A DNA stretch of 64,000 bases from NCBI RefSeq assembly GCF_900637515.1, contig NZ_LR134375.1, forward strand, positions 537,952 to 601,951, read 5' to 3'. Below, in pieces: positions 53,678-61,166 of this stretch. The notes under the pieces were generated by a model. That model did no database searches and was not told where the DNA came from. It was given only the letters and a program-made list of their open reading frames with translations. The position numbers were made by a program, and so were the translations under genes. The stretch's first letter is position 1. Every line of letters begins with the position of its first letter. Source of the stretch: Veillonella dispar. Lineage in GTDB: Bacteria; Bacillota; Negativicutes; Veillonellales; Veillonellaceae.

Positions 53678-54751
53678 TTAGAATATGTTTGAAATCTTTT
53701 CTACCACGTCGGCTTCCATAATTGGAGTTACATGCGAGTAGGTATCCATAGTTTGTTGATACGAGGAATGGCCAAGCCTCATTTGTACGACTTTAAAGTT
53801 TACGCCAGCTTCTAATAATAAGGTAGCGTGTGTATGGCGGGTATCGTGCATCGTAAAGTCAGGCCTACCGATTGCGGTAGCAAACTTTTTACACTTTAGA
53901 GAAACTTTAGCAGGATCACGAGGGTTTCCAAACTTACCAGGGAACACGAGATTATTATTTCTCCAGTTCGGTGCTTTTAGTCTTCGTTTATCGACGCATG
54001 TGCGAAGTTTTAGGAGCTCTGCGATAGTTTTATCGTCGAGTGAGATAGAACGCCTTGACGAGCTGTTTTTAGTTGTTTTAGAGATAGTCGTGACTTCGTC
54101 GATACGTAAAACTGTTTGATTGACGGTTAGCGTCTTTTGTTTTAAATTGACATCATCCCAGGTTAAGCCGAGTATCTCACTACGGCGTAAACCTGTAGTA
54201 AATGCTAGCTTGAACAGGGCATGCCATTCGACATCATCGATTTGTTCGAGGAACGTTTCAACCTCTTCTTTAGATAGTGTTACCATCTCGCGTTTACGTT
54301 CTTGCTTTGGCTTCTTAACCAGTGTGGCCACGTTCTTCGATATTATCTCATCCATGACCGCCTGTTTTAGGATTGCCCTAAGAACGGTTAGCGTATAGCT
54401 GATAGTCCTTGCCGATAAGTGGCTCATGCTATCCATAAGAGCCCTTACGTTTAATGCTGACAGCTCGACTAATCGTATTGAGCCTATGAAAGGTACGATA
54501 TAGGTCTTAATAATATATTGGTAAGAGGATAGGGTATTCTGTGAAACCGTATCCGTTTTAAGTCGGATCCAATATTCACACCAGCGCTCGGTTGTAATTG
54601 TGTTATCGTAGTTCGCACATTGCGCTAGCGACTCAACGTAGGCATCACGTTCAGCAATAGCAGCTTTCTTGGTAGTGCCATAAAAGTATTTGCGCTTACC
54701 ATTTATCAGCTTTGATACTTGGTAGCGTCCATCAGCTCGTTTTTTAGCCAT
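53678..54751 (-). CDS. int: Phage tyrosine integrase
   Basis: 357 residues. The N terminus MAKKRADGRYQVSKLINGKRKYFYG is an arm-binding (AP2-like) domain, then a SAM-like core-binding domain (TTERWCEYWIRLKTD...), and the catalytic domain with TGLRRSEILGL (Arg), HDTRHTHATLL (His-x-x-Arg), LGHSS and the nucleophile in DTYSHV (Tyr). It should catalyse integration into and excision from tRNA-Lys. AGGAGGTTATTTTT precedes the ATG on the minus strand. Three 11-bp repeats lie just beyond its 3' end. Confidence 0.96.
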   Translation of the reverse strand: MAKKRADGRYQVSKLINGKRKYFYGTTKKAAIAERDAYVESLAQCANYDNTITTERWCEYWIRLKTDTVSQNTLSSYQYIIKTYIVPFIGSIRLVELSALNVRALMDSMSHLSARTISYTLTVLRAILKQAVMDEIISKNVATLVKKPKQERKREMVTLSKEEVETFLEQIDDVEWHALFKLAFTTGLRRSEILGLTWDDVNLKQKTLTVNQTVLRIDEVTTISKTTKNSSSRRSISLDDKTIAELLKLRTCVDKRRLKAPNWRNNNLVFPGKFGNPRDPAKVSLKCKKFATAIGRPDFTMHDTRHTHATLLLEAGVNFKVVQMRLGHSSYQQTMDTYSHVTPIMEADVVEKISNIF

Positions 54752-54872
54752 AAAAATAACCTCCTAGGCTTAAATTTGAGTATAAGAAATACGCCTTAGA
54801 GGTTTTGTATGGTATAATGATATTGGAGTAAAAATGAAATACCTTTTCTCTAAGGCTAGGTATGTAGTTTTT

Positions 54873-54905
54873 AGTAGCCCTCACTGCGGTGGGGGCTTAT
54901 TTTTA
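54873..54905 (-). terminator. Terminator of the leftward immunity genes
   Basis: AGCCCTCAC and GTGGGGGCT form a stem between the exported-protein gene and int. T-rich sequence follows on the plus strand, so direction is uncertain. Confidence 0.5.
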
Positions 54906-54911
54906 TTTTAT

Positions 54912-55259
54912 CTAAAATACAGAATCTAGTACATTGTCATACCAGTGCTTTTTCTTTTTAGGCTGTTGCACTTCTTCAGATGGAGCCTGGTGTATCTCAT
55001 GGTCAGCTTGCCATTTTGCCAGTGCGTTTTTAGTGCCTTCGTCGACTTTATGTAAGTCGTCCATTTCTTCTTTTGTCATGTTGATAGTACGTTCAAGATA
55101 TTCCTGCTCATCTAGTAATTCGGTACTCCCGTCATCGTAATGTACTAGTACCTTAGGGCCGTCTAAAGCCTTAAACTCATCGTGAGATACTTCGGTTCTA
55201 GCGAATCCTGTAACTGTAACTAAGGCAAGCATAGTAGTAATTAATAAAGTCTTTTTCAT
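54912..55259 (-). CDS. Small exported protein in the prophage immunity region
   Basis: 115 residues. Signal peptide MKKTLLITTMLALVTVTGFA, cleavage probably after GFA; the mature part is highly charged (VHYDDGSTELLDEQEYLERTI) and ends in a basic-aromatic tail KKKKHWYDNVLDSVF. There is no Cys at the cleavage site, so a periplasmic protein rather than lipoprotein. The gene lies between integrase and repressor, where lysogenic-conversion genes are often found. Superinfection exclusion is possible (inference). GGGAGATGTTAAC precedes ATG. Confidence 0.72.
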   Translation of the reverse strand: MKKTLLITTMLALVTVTGFARTEVSHDEFKALDGPKVLVHYDDGSTELLDEQEYLERTINMTKEEMDDLHKVDEGTKNALAKWQADHEIHQAPSEEVQQPKKKKHWYDNVLDSVF

Positions 55260-55300
55260 GTTAACATCTCCCTTTTATATAATCCCTTTTATATAATCCC

Positions 55301-55576
55301 TTATAATACTGATACATAATGATGGTAGAAATCTATAGCCTCTAATTCGGCATCATCGATACATGTTCGACGGACCATTTGCTCTACTAGATTAACGTGA
55401 TGGTCTAAATAGAAGTCGTCATTAATAATATGCATTAATTCGTGCTTAATTTCTTCCCTCATACGATCATGAGGGAGGTTTTTGTTTATATAGATATTAT
55501 GAGTATCTATATCTTCACATTCCTCTGACACAGCGTTGGCATGTGGTAAGTCGCAATAAATCAAATTTACAACCAA
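55301..55576 (-). CDS. ImmA/IrrE-type metallopeptidase (short)
   Basis: 91 residues, TTG start with GGGAGAG about 7 nt upstream. HELMHIINDDF contains the HExxH zinc motif. Members cleave CI-like repressors to induce prophages; the adjacent repressor gene (21 bp upstream in transcription) is the likely target. It is shorter than usual ImmA proteins (around 130 or more), lacking much of the N-terminal helix, but the active site is intact. Confidence 0.85.
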   Translation of the reverse strand: MVVNLIYCDLPHANAVSEECEDIDTHNIYINKNLPHDRMREEIKHELMHIINDDFYLDHHVNLVEQMVRRTCIDDAELEAIDFYHHYVSVL

Positions 55577-55597
55577 TATAACACTCTCCCTTGTGTA

Positions 55598-55975
55598 TTA
55601 TTTGTTTTTTAATTTTAAAAGCTCTATATATTCGACTGCTTTTTCTAAATCCTCCTTACTTATATCTTTAGCGGCAGAGAAGAGCATACGAGCTCCCGGA
55701 CGTGTGCGTAGGTATTCAGCAAATTCGGCTGCTTCACGGTCAGTGTAATAGCCGTCTGTATATTTCTCTACTAGTTCAGATTTAGGAACACCAAAATAGT
55801 TTGCCAATAACTCAATTTTATCGATTCTAGGATATGTATTTCCCTTTACCCAATCGGTAAACGTAGTATACTTTAGCCCTAAATCAGCGCATATTTTATT
55901 GCGATCAATTCCGCGACTATCCATTAGTCGTTGAATATTCTCGGCCATAATAGCCTTGTTACCTAAATCACTCAT
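55598..55975 (-). CDS. CI-like XRE-family repressor
   Basis: 125 residues. The N-terminal HTH (about 12-65, IQRLMDSRGIDRNKICADLGLKYTTFTDWVKG) is XRE type; the C-terminal helical part (ISKEDLEKAVEYIELLKLKNK) may mediate dimerisation. There is no LexA-like serine peptidase domain, so induction probably goes through ImmA. It is divergent from the Cro-like gene, with 17-bp operators between. GAGAGGTTATT lies before ATG. Confidence 0.9.
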   Translation of the reverse strand: MSDLGNKAIMAENIQRLMDSRGIDRNKICADLGLKYTTFTDWVKGNTYPRIDKIELLANYFGVPKSELVEKYTDGYYTDREAAEFAEYLRTRPGARMLFSAAKDISKEDLEKAVEYIELLKLKNK

Positions 55976-56017
55976 AATAACCTCTCAAACACGGAATATA
56001 TTAATTAATATACCTAT

Positions 56018-56046
56018 ATATTACGACATTTTCGTAATAAAATCAA
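56018..56046 (-). promoter_or_regulatory. Repressor promoter with operator O1 in its spacer
   Basis: On the minus strand: -35 TTGATT (56046-56041), 17-bp spacer, -10 TAATAT (56023-56018). Operator TTACGACATTTTCGTAA (56021-56037) fills the spacer. Confidence 0.65.
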
Positions 56047-56085
56047 TATTTTACGGAAATTTTACGATAGTTTAAGTTTAGTTTA

Positions 56086-56114
56086 TGGACATTACGGATA
56101 AACCGTAGTAGAAT
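56086..56114 (+). promoter_or_regulatory. Early (rightward) promoter with operator O2 in its spacer
   Basis: -35 TGGACA (56086-56091), -10 TAGAAT (56109-56114). The 17-bp spacer is exactly the operator TTACGGATAAACCGTAG (56092-56108). Confidence 0.7.
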
Positions 56115-56158
56115 GATGACTGTAAACAAGATGTGAGTATCAAGAAAGGAGGTAGCTT

Positions 56159-56347
56159 ATGAAGTATACATTAAAGATGTTAAGGGCTTCAAAAAACTGG
56201 TCTCAACTTACGGCATCTAAAGCGATTGGAGTGTCTGTTGATACTTGGGGAAATTGGGAGCGTAAACGCTCTTACCCTGATGTTCCTCACATAAAAAAGA
56301 TACAAGAAGTATTTGGTGTAACGTATGACGACATTATTTTTTTATAG
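56159..56347 (+). CDS. Cro-like XRE-family regulator
   Basis: 62 residues, one HTH domain: LKMLRASKNWSQLTASKAIGVSVDTWGNWERKRSYPDV. The size and position opposite the repressor fit a Cro protein. AAAGGAGGTAGCTT precedes ATG. A third operator copy (56352) follows directly. It is the first gene of the rightward early transcript. Confidence 0.88.
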   Translation: MKYTLKMLRASKNWSQLTASKAIGVSVDTWGNWERKRSYPDVPHIKKIQEVFGVTYDDIIFL

Positions 56348-56351
56348 TTGA

Positions 56352-56368
56352 TTACGGTTAAACCGTTA
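56352..56368 (+). promoter_or_regulatory. Operator O3 between the two early regulator genes
   Basis: TTACGGTTAAACCGTTA has the same TTACGG-N5-half-site design and 17-bp length as O1 and O2, with no evident promoter around it. Confidence 0.6.
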
Positions 56369-56381
56369 CGGAGGATGGGTT

Positions 56382-56630
56382 ATGAAAGAATTCGTAATCA
56401 GAATGTTCGGCGAATCCATTACGGAACGCATGAACGAGTTAGGCATGACTAAGACGGCGCTGATCAAACAAGCTGAAATCTCGATGGATACATTAAACCG
56501 AGCTATCAAGGGAAAGTCAGTGCAAATGTCGACAGTCGTTGGTATCTGCTATGCGTTGTGTGTCGACGATACCGAAAGTCACGACTTTTGGGAAACCGAT
56601 TACTACAACCCGAAATTAGATAGGAGGTAG
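56382..56630 (+). CDS. XRE-family HTH protein
   Basis: 82 residues. ESITERMNELGMTKTALIKQAEISMDTLNRAIKGKSVQMSTVVGI is an XRE-type HTH; the C terminus (DDTESHDFWETDYYNPKLDRR) is acidic and aromatic. Probably an auxiliary early regulator or antirepressor. ACGGAGGATGGGTT precedes ATG, the ribosome binding site directly following O3. Confidence 0.82.
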   Translation: MKEFVIRMFGESITERMNELGMTKTALIKQAEISMDTLNRAIKGKSVQMSTVVGICYALCVDDTESHDFWETDYYNPKLDRR

Positions 56631-56632
56631 CT

Positions 56633-56749
56633 ATGAATAAAAAACAATTATTAGAACTAGCTAGTTGTTGCTTATGGATTTTAGCGCTCGGCTTGTCCGC
56701 AGGTATAAGTTTATTCGTGATGTTATCCCTGGTGCTTCTAGCATTCTAG
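56633..56749 (+). CDS. Tiny membrane protein, 38 residues
   Basis: Starts 2 bp after the previous stop, with TAGGAGGTAGCT as ribosome binding site. After MNKKQLLELA it is almost entirely hydrophobic, ending SLVLLAF, so one or two membrane helices. Too short for family recognition. The tight spacing and strong ribosome binding site support a real gene. Confidence 0.6.
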   Translation: MNKKQLLELASCCLWILALGLSAGISLFVMLSLVLLAF

Positions 56750-56758
56750 GAGGTCGCC

Positions 56759-56953
56759 ATGAATAAGATGTGCATCACAGTAGCGGAAGCTGCAGAACTT
56801 GCTAGCGTACCGCAAGCCGTTATCCGAGAATGGGCGCAAGATTTTGACTTCCCGTCCATGAAAATTGGTAAACGTGGTGGTAAACGCCTTATCCACGTTG
56901 ATTCGTTTAATGCTTGGCTTGCTAAACGATGCCAGGCGCGAACAGGAGAGTAG
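56759..56953 (+). CDS. Excisionase-like / MerR-like HTH protein
   Basis: 64 residues: CITVAEAAELASVPQAVIREWAQDFDFPSMKIGKRGGKRLIHVDSFNAWL. This is the winged-helix pattern of the HTH_17/excisionase family. It might bend attachment-site DNA for excision together with Int. TAGGAGGTCGCC precedes ATG. Confidence 0.78.
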   Translation: MNKMCITVAEAAELASVPQAVIREWAQDFDFPSMKIGKRGGKRLIHVDSFNAWLAKRCQARTGE

Positions 56954-56955
56954 AC

Positions 56956-57135
56956 ATGATGAAAGTAGTTTATGGGCTTCGCATTATTGCAGCCATATTA
57001 GTAGTAGGAACTGTAGGTTCTATCGAAATAGACCGCATTGATTTATGGACTGGTATGTGCCAGGGGTTACTAGGTATCACCCTTTGGTTACTCACTGGTT
57101 ACTGGATTGAGGAGTTAAAAGAGTATGAACGATAA
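56956..57135 (+). CDS. Small membrane protein
   Basis: 59 residues with two hydrophobic stretches (VVYGLRIIAAILVVGTVG and LWTGMCQGLLGITLWLLTGYWI) and an acidic tail ELKEYER. AGGAGAG precedes ATG 56956. No family recognised. It overlaps the next tiny gene by 11 bp. Confidence 0.62.
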   Translation: MMKVVYGLRIIAAILVVGTVGSIEIDRIDLWTGMCQGLLGITLWLLTGYWIEELKEYER

Positions 57136-57280
57136 ACGATGCTCCTTCTGTAATAAAAGGATTAAAAGTCCTTACACAAATTGGTCGTACCTAACAGGTA
57201 AGCCTCGGATTGTGTGCGATAACTGTAAAGACATACACCCGTGTGTAAATAGAATAACACGTTTATCCAAACGTGCCTAG
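57125..57280 (+). CDS. Small zinc-ribbon-like protein, 51 residues
   Basis: MNDKRCSFCNKRIKSP, then RIVCDNCKDIHPC: two CxxC pairs about 24 residues apart, a probable zinc ribbon, plus a basic C terminus. It overlaps the previous gene, suggesting translational coupling. Function unknown; small zinc proteins are frequent in phage early regions. Confidence 0.6.
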   Translation: MNDKRCSFCNKRIKSPYTNWSYLTGKPRIVCDNCKDIHPCVNRITRLSKRA

Positions 57281-57298
57281 TGAAAGGAGGAGAGGACA

Positions 57299-57871
57299 TT
57301 GCGAGACTGTACAACGTGCCCTAATAGAGATTACTGCATTCCTGATGAGTGCGAGCACCTGGGCACAAAAAAAAGCACCCCAAAGCACGGCAATGCTAAA
57401 GGGCGCATAGAAAAATATCCATTTAAAGTATATCACATCATTAAGCCGAAAGGGAATAGAACAATGATCGAGTTAAAAATCACAGTTGATAAAGCAGTTG
57501 AATTAGAACAAGAAGTGAAAGACCTATATCAATCTATCGTAGGCGCTCCAGTTAAAGAAGAAACATCTACTAAGAAGGAAGCTCCTAAACAAGCTGAACC
57601 AGTTAAAGAAGAAGCACCTGCTCCTAAGGAAGAACCTAAATCTGAGCCAGTTAAAGAGGAACCAGCAAAAGCTGAAGAACCTAAAGTAGAGGTCCCTAGC
57701 CTTGAAGCAACTCGTGAAGCAGTAAAAGACGTAATGGCAAAAGCTACTGATAAAACGAAAGCTAAAGGCGAATTCAAAGCCTTCTTAGATAGCATCGGCG
57801 CTGAAAAGGTAACATCTGCTACCGATGAACAACGTATTCAAATTATGGAATGGGTGAATAGCCGTGGCTAA
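57299..57871 (+). CDS. Phage protein: Cys-rich N terminus plus Pro/Glu/Lys-rich linker protein
   Basis: 190 codons from a TTG with GGAGGAG about 8 nt upstream. Residues 1-20 hold CTTCPNRDYCIPDEC (metal-binding-like). After residue 55 comes a different segment, MIELKITVDKAVELEQEVKDLYQSI, a long Pro/Glu/Lys/Ala linker, and a helical end SLEATREAVKDVMAKATDKTKAKGEF. An internal ATG at 57464 with AAGGGA upstream may start a separate 135-residue product. The second part is a common companion of DUF2800 genes in replication modules. The end overlaps DUF2800 by 8 bp. Confidence 0.65.
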   Translation: MRDCTTCPNRDYCIPDECEHLGTKKSTPKHGNAKGRIEKYPFKVYHIIKPKGNRTMIELKITVDKAVELEQEVKDLYQSIVGAPVKEETSTKKEAPKQAEPVKEEAPAPKEEPKSEPVKEEPAKAEEPKVEVPSLEATREAVKDVMAKATDKTKAKGEFKAFLDSIGAEKVTSATDEQRIQIMEWVNSRG

Positions 57872-59006
57872 GAAACATGCTTTACTTGGGGCTTCAAGTA
57901 GCGCCAGGTGGCTAGTATGTACTCCTTCAGCAAGACTCGAAGCGATGTTCCCTGATGAACAATCGCCGTATGCTGCGGAAGGTACAGTAGCACATGACCT
58001 GGCGGAAGCAATCCTCCGGCATAAGCTTGAAGGCAAAAAAGCCCCTAAGCTAGACGACTACTCTACTGAAATGATAGAAGCGGTTAATCGATATGTCGAT
58101 ATTTGCGAGGAGAAGGTAAACGAAGCGCGTGCTCGTTCCTCTGATGCGGAAGCCATGATTGAAGCAAGGCTCGACTTCTCTAGATGGGTACCTGAGGGTT
58201 TTGGTACTGGTGACATGGTAATCGTAGCGGACGGCATCCTGGAAGTAATTGACCTAAAGTATGGTAAAGGCGTTCCTGTTAGTGCCGTTGAAAACACACA
58301 AATGCGACTCTACGCGTTAGGTGCTTACGATGTAAACGAGTTCCTATATGACATTAAAACAGTTCGCATGACGATCGTTCAGCCAAGACTTGATAGTGTG
58401 TCTACCGATGAAATGTCACTTGAAGAACTTCTTGATTGGGGCGAAGATATCAAACCAATCGCACAACGTGCTTGGGAAGGTGAGGGCGAATGTACACCTT
58501 GCGATTACTGTAACTTCTGTAAAGCACGGCACACCTGCCGGGCATTAGCAGATACTTGCCTTGATACATTCTATAAGAATGGAGGTAAGCTCAATCAATT
58601 ACTTACTGACCGTGAGGTATCTGACATCTTAGCGATGAAGGATTTAATCACGAAATGGATTAAAGGTGTTTACGACTTCGCTTATGAAAAAGCTTTATCA
58701 GGTGAAAAGCAATGGCCTGGATATAAATTAGTCGAGGGTACATCGAGACGTACCATAACGGATCCGGATGCTGCAGCTAAAACATTACTCGATAATGGCT
58801 ATAAGGAAGAAGACATCTTTAAGCCACGTGAACTCGAAGGTATCACAAACTTACAAAAGGTACTCGGTAAAAAGGGCGTTGCCGAATACCTAGAAGCTTA
58901 TATCGAAAAACCGGAGGGCAAGCCTACACTTGTACCGGAAAGCGATAAACGCCCAGCGATTAATACAGTTGAAACAATGATGAATGAATTTGAAGATGAG
59001 GTATAA
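57864..59006 (+). CDS. DUF2800 protein (PD-(D/E)XK nuclease-like)
   Basis: 380 residues, GTG start. The N terminus HALLGASSSARWLVCTPSARLE and AAEGTVAHDLAEAIL, the middle FGTGDMVIVADGILEVIDLKYGKGV (the D...E-x-K style core) and the Cys-rich CTPCDYCNFCKARHTCRAL (iron-sulfur-like) match DUF2800, related to Cas4/RecB-type nucleases. Its usual neighbours in Firmicute phages are DUF2815 and a DNA polymerase, present here after one intruding gene. Role likely in phage replication or recombination. Confidence 0.9.
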   Translation: MAKKHALLGASSSARWLVCTPSARLEAMFPDEQSPYAAEGTVAHDLAEAILRHKLEGKKAPKLDDYSTEMIEAVNRYVDICEEKVNEARARSSDAEAMIEARLDFSRWVPEGFGTGDMVIVADGILEVIDLKYGKGVPVSAVENTQMRLYALGAYDVNEFLYDIKTVRMTIVQPRLDSVSTDEMSLEELLDWGEDIKPIAQRAWEGEGECTPCDYCNFCKARHTCRALADTCLDTFYKNGGKLNQLLTDREVSDILAMKDLITKWIKGVYDFAYEKALSGEKQWPGYKLVEGTSRRTITDPDAAAKTLLDNGYKEEDIFKPRELEGITNLQKVLGKKGVAEYLEAYIEKPEGKPTLVPESDKRPAINTVETMMNEFEDEV

Positions 59007-59009
59007 GAG

Positions 59010-60569
59010 ATGAACAAAACTTTAACAACAGCATTGGCAATTTCCGCGTTGGCAGTAAACGTAGCTGGCGCAACTAGTAATAATACGGTAGGCGGTACAG
59101 ATAATACTATCTCCGCAACTTCTACAAGCTCCGCAGTATGGGGTTTCCAAAATAGCATCGACGCTAATAATGCGTTAGCGTTCGGTACGAATAATACCGT
59201 AACTGGTGAAAATGGCTTCGCCGGTGGTAATAACGCTACTGCAGCAGGTCGTAACTCCTTCGCTTTTGGTTCTCATGCTGAAAGCTTGGTGGAGTACACC
59301 GTAGCCATCGGCAATCAAGCTCGTGTGTCTAGCTACGACAGTGTAGCTATTGGTAACGGTGCCTTCGTATCCGGCGAGTCTTCTGTAGTATTAGGCAGAA
59401 CTAATAATGTTACAGGCGCTGATACTGTGGTCATCGGTGCTAACAACGGCACAGTGGCTGGCGGCCAAAGTGCCATTGTAGGATACAACAATAAAATCGG
59501 TGCTGACAAAGAGCAACTAGTTTTCGGTTCTAACTCCGAATCTAATGGCCAAGGTGCTCTTACATTTGGCACTCATGCCAAATCCTTAGCCACTGACGCC
59601 GTTGCATTCGGCAACAATACGATTGCTGACCAAGCGAATTCGGTGGCAATCGGAACAAACTCTGTTACAGATAGCGCCATTGGCGTTGACGGCATTACTA
59701 TAAACGGTACTCGCCACGTTTTCGCCGGAGAACAGCCGGCAAGCGTAGTAAGTTTTGGTTCTAAAGCCCGCGCTGGTGCAGGCGGAGTAACTCAGTACAA
59801 CCGCCAACTCACGAATGTTAGTGCAGGCCAAATCTCCGCTGATTCATTAGATGCTGTAAACGGCTCCCAGTTGTTTGCTGCGATTGATGAAATCGAAACA
59901 AACGCTAAACAAATTAACAACAATAAAACAGCGATTGTTAAGACACAGAACAATTTAAAAGACCTAGCCGTTGGTGTTCAAATGCTTGGCGACGTGGTGA
60001 GTGATCATGAACAAGCTATCGCAGGTCATACTACTGCAATCGCTAACAATACTAACCGCATCAATGGTAATGCATCTGCCATCAATTCCCTTGGCCAAAA
60101 GGTAACTGCTAATACAGCGGATATCAGAAGCCTTGAACATGTGGCAGATAATCACGAACAACGTATCACGACTTTAGAAAATCGTTCTACCAGCATGGCT
60201 AATGACATTAACAACAAGGTCAACAATCTTGGCCAACGTGTTAATAAGTTAGGCGCAAGCTCCGCAGCACTTGCTGGATTGCATCCACTCGATTTCAATA
60301 GAAACGACAAGGTAAGCTACGCTGTAAGTTATGGCCGTTACCGTAACAGTAATGCAGTAGCGCTCGGCGTATTCGCAAGACCTAATGAACGTATCATGCT
60401 AGGCTTTGGTGCTACTTTGGGCGGTGAGAACCAATACACCGTAAACCTTGCGTTCAAAACAGGCAAAGGTTCTGATTACCTTGCCGAAGCCAAAGATGCA
60501 CAAAGCCGTATTTCTAAACTTGAAGCACTCGTAAACAAATTAATGTCTGAAGTAGAAGCTAACAAATAA
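59010..60569 (+). CDS. YadA-like trimeric autotransporter adhesin carried by the prophage
   Basis: 519 residues. Signal peptide MNKTLTTALAISALAVNVAGA; head of about nine 14-residue YadA repeats of the type SVAIGNGAFVSGES (about 45-225); neck RQLTNVSAGQISADSLDAVNGSQLF (about 268-292); coiled-coil stalk (to about 420); anchor with VSYAVSYGRYRNSNAVALGVFARPNERIMLGFG...NLAFKTG; then a 35-residue coiled-coil tail. Such proteins are surface adhesins of diderms. The start follows GAGGTATAAGAG, overlapping the end of DUF2800, and the gap to DUF2815 is 26 bp. It is unusual inside a replication operon. Confidence 0.9.
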   Translation: MNKTLTTALAISALAVNVAGATSNNTVGGTDNTISATSTSSAVWGFQNSIDANNALAFGTNNTVTGENGFAGGNNATAAGRNSFAFGSHAESLVEYTVAIGNQARVSSYDSVAIGNGAFVSGESSVVLGRTNNVTGADTVVIGANNGTVAGGQSAIVGYNNKIGADKEQLVFGSNSESNGQGALTFGTHAKSLATDAVAFGNNTIADQANSVAIGTNSVTDSAIGVDGITINGTRHVFAGEQPASVVSFGSKARAGAGGVTQYNRQLTNVSAGQISADSLDAVNGSQLFAAIDEIETNAKQINNNKTAIVKTQNNLKDLAVGVQMLGDVVSDHEQAIAGHTTAIANNTNRINGNASAINSLGQKVTANTADIRSLEHVADNHEQRITTLENRSTSMANDINNKVNNLGQRVNKLGASSAALAGLHPLDFNRNDKVSYAVSYGRYRNSNAVALGVFARPNERIMLGFGATLGGENQYTVNLAFKTGKGSDYLAEAKDAQSRISKLEALVNKLMSEVEANK

Positions 60570-60595
60570 TTCATTTAAAGAAGGAGACCGTAACA

Positions 60596-61156
60596 ATGGC
60601 TAAATTAACAACTGGTATCGTAAGACTTTCCTATGCAAACATCGCTCAACCTCGTAAAAACGACGACGGCAAAGCAAAATATAGCTCCCAAATCATCATT
60701 GATAAAACCGATAAGAAGACAATCAAAGCATTTGAACGCGCGATTGAAGAACTTAAAGCGGATCCGAAAGCAGTAGCTAAGGTGGAAGGTAAAGCAGCAT
60801 ACCTTAAATTGAACTTACGTGATGGTGATACAGCTGAAGCAGTAGCTGACCAACCTGAAACATACGCTGGTAAATTCTTCATTAATGCGAATAGCGATAA
60901 ACAACCTATCGTATTCACTCGTGACAAAATCAAGATGGACCAATTCGATATCGAAGAGGAAATCTACTCCGGTGTATACGCGCAGGTAGCGCTTTCTGTT
61001 TTTGCTTATAACTTCAACGGTAAGAAAGGTGTAGGTTTTGGTCTAAATGGTGTTCGTAAAGTTAAAGATGGTGACCGCCTCGGCGGTGTACATGTATCTG
61101 CTAGCGACTTCGGTGACGATGATTTAGGCGACCTAGACGATGACGATTTAATCTAA
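60596..61156 (+). CDS. DUF2815 protein (phage ssDNA-binding-like)
   Basis: 186 residues. VRLSYANIAQPRKNDDGKAKYSSQIIIDK is typical for DUF2815, with a beta-rich OB-like body and a very acidic C-terminal tail (DDDLGDLDDDDLI), as in single-strand DNA-binding proteins. It probably coats ssDNA during phage replication (inference from family neighbourhood). AAGGAGACCGTAACA precedes ATG. The polymerase gene follows after 10 bp. Confidence 0.87.
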   Translation: MAKLTTGIVRLSYANIAQPRKNDDGKAKYSSQIIIDKTDKKTIKAFERAIEELKADPKAVAKVEGKAAYLKLNLRDGDTAEAVADQPETYAGKFFINANSDKQPIVFTRDKIKMDQFDIEEEIYSGVYAQVALSVFAYNFNGKKGVGFGLNGVRKVKDGDRLGGVHVSASDFGDDDLGDLDDDDLI

Positions 61157-61166
61157 GGAGGCATAT

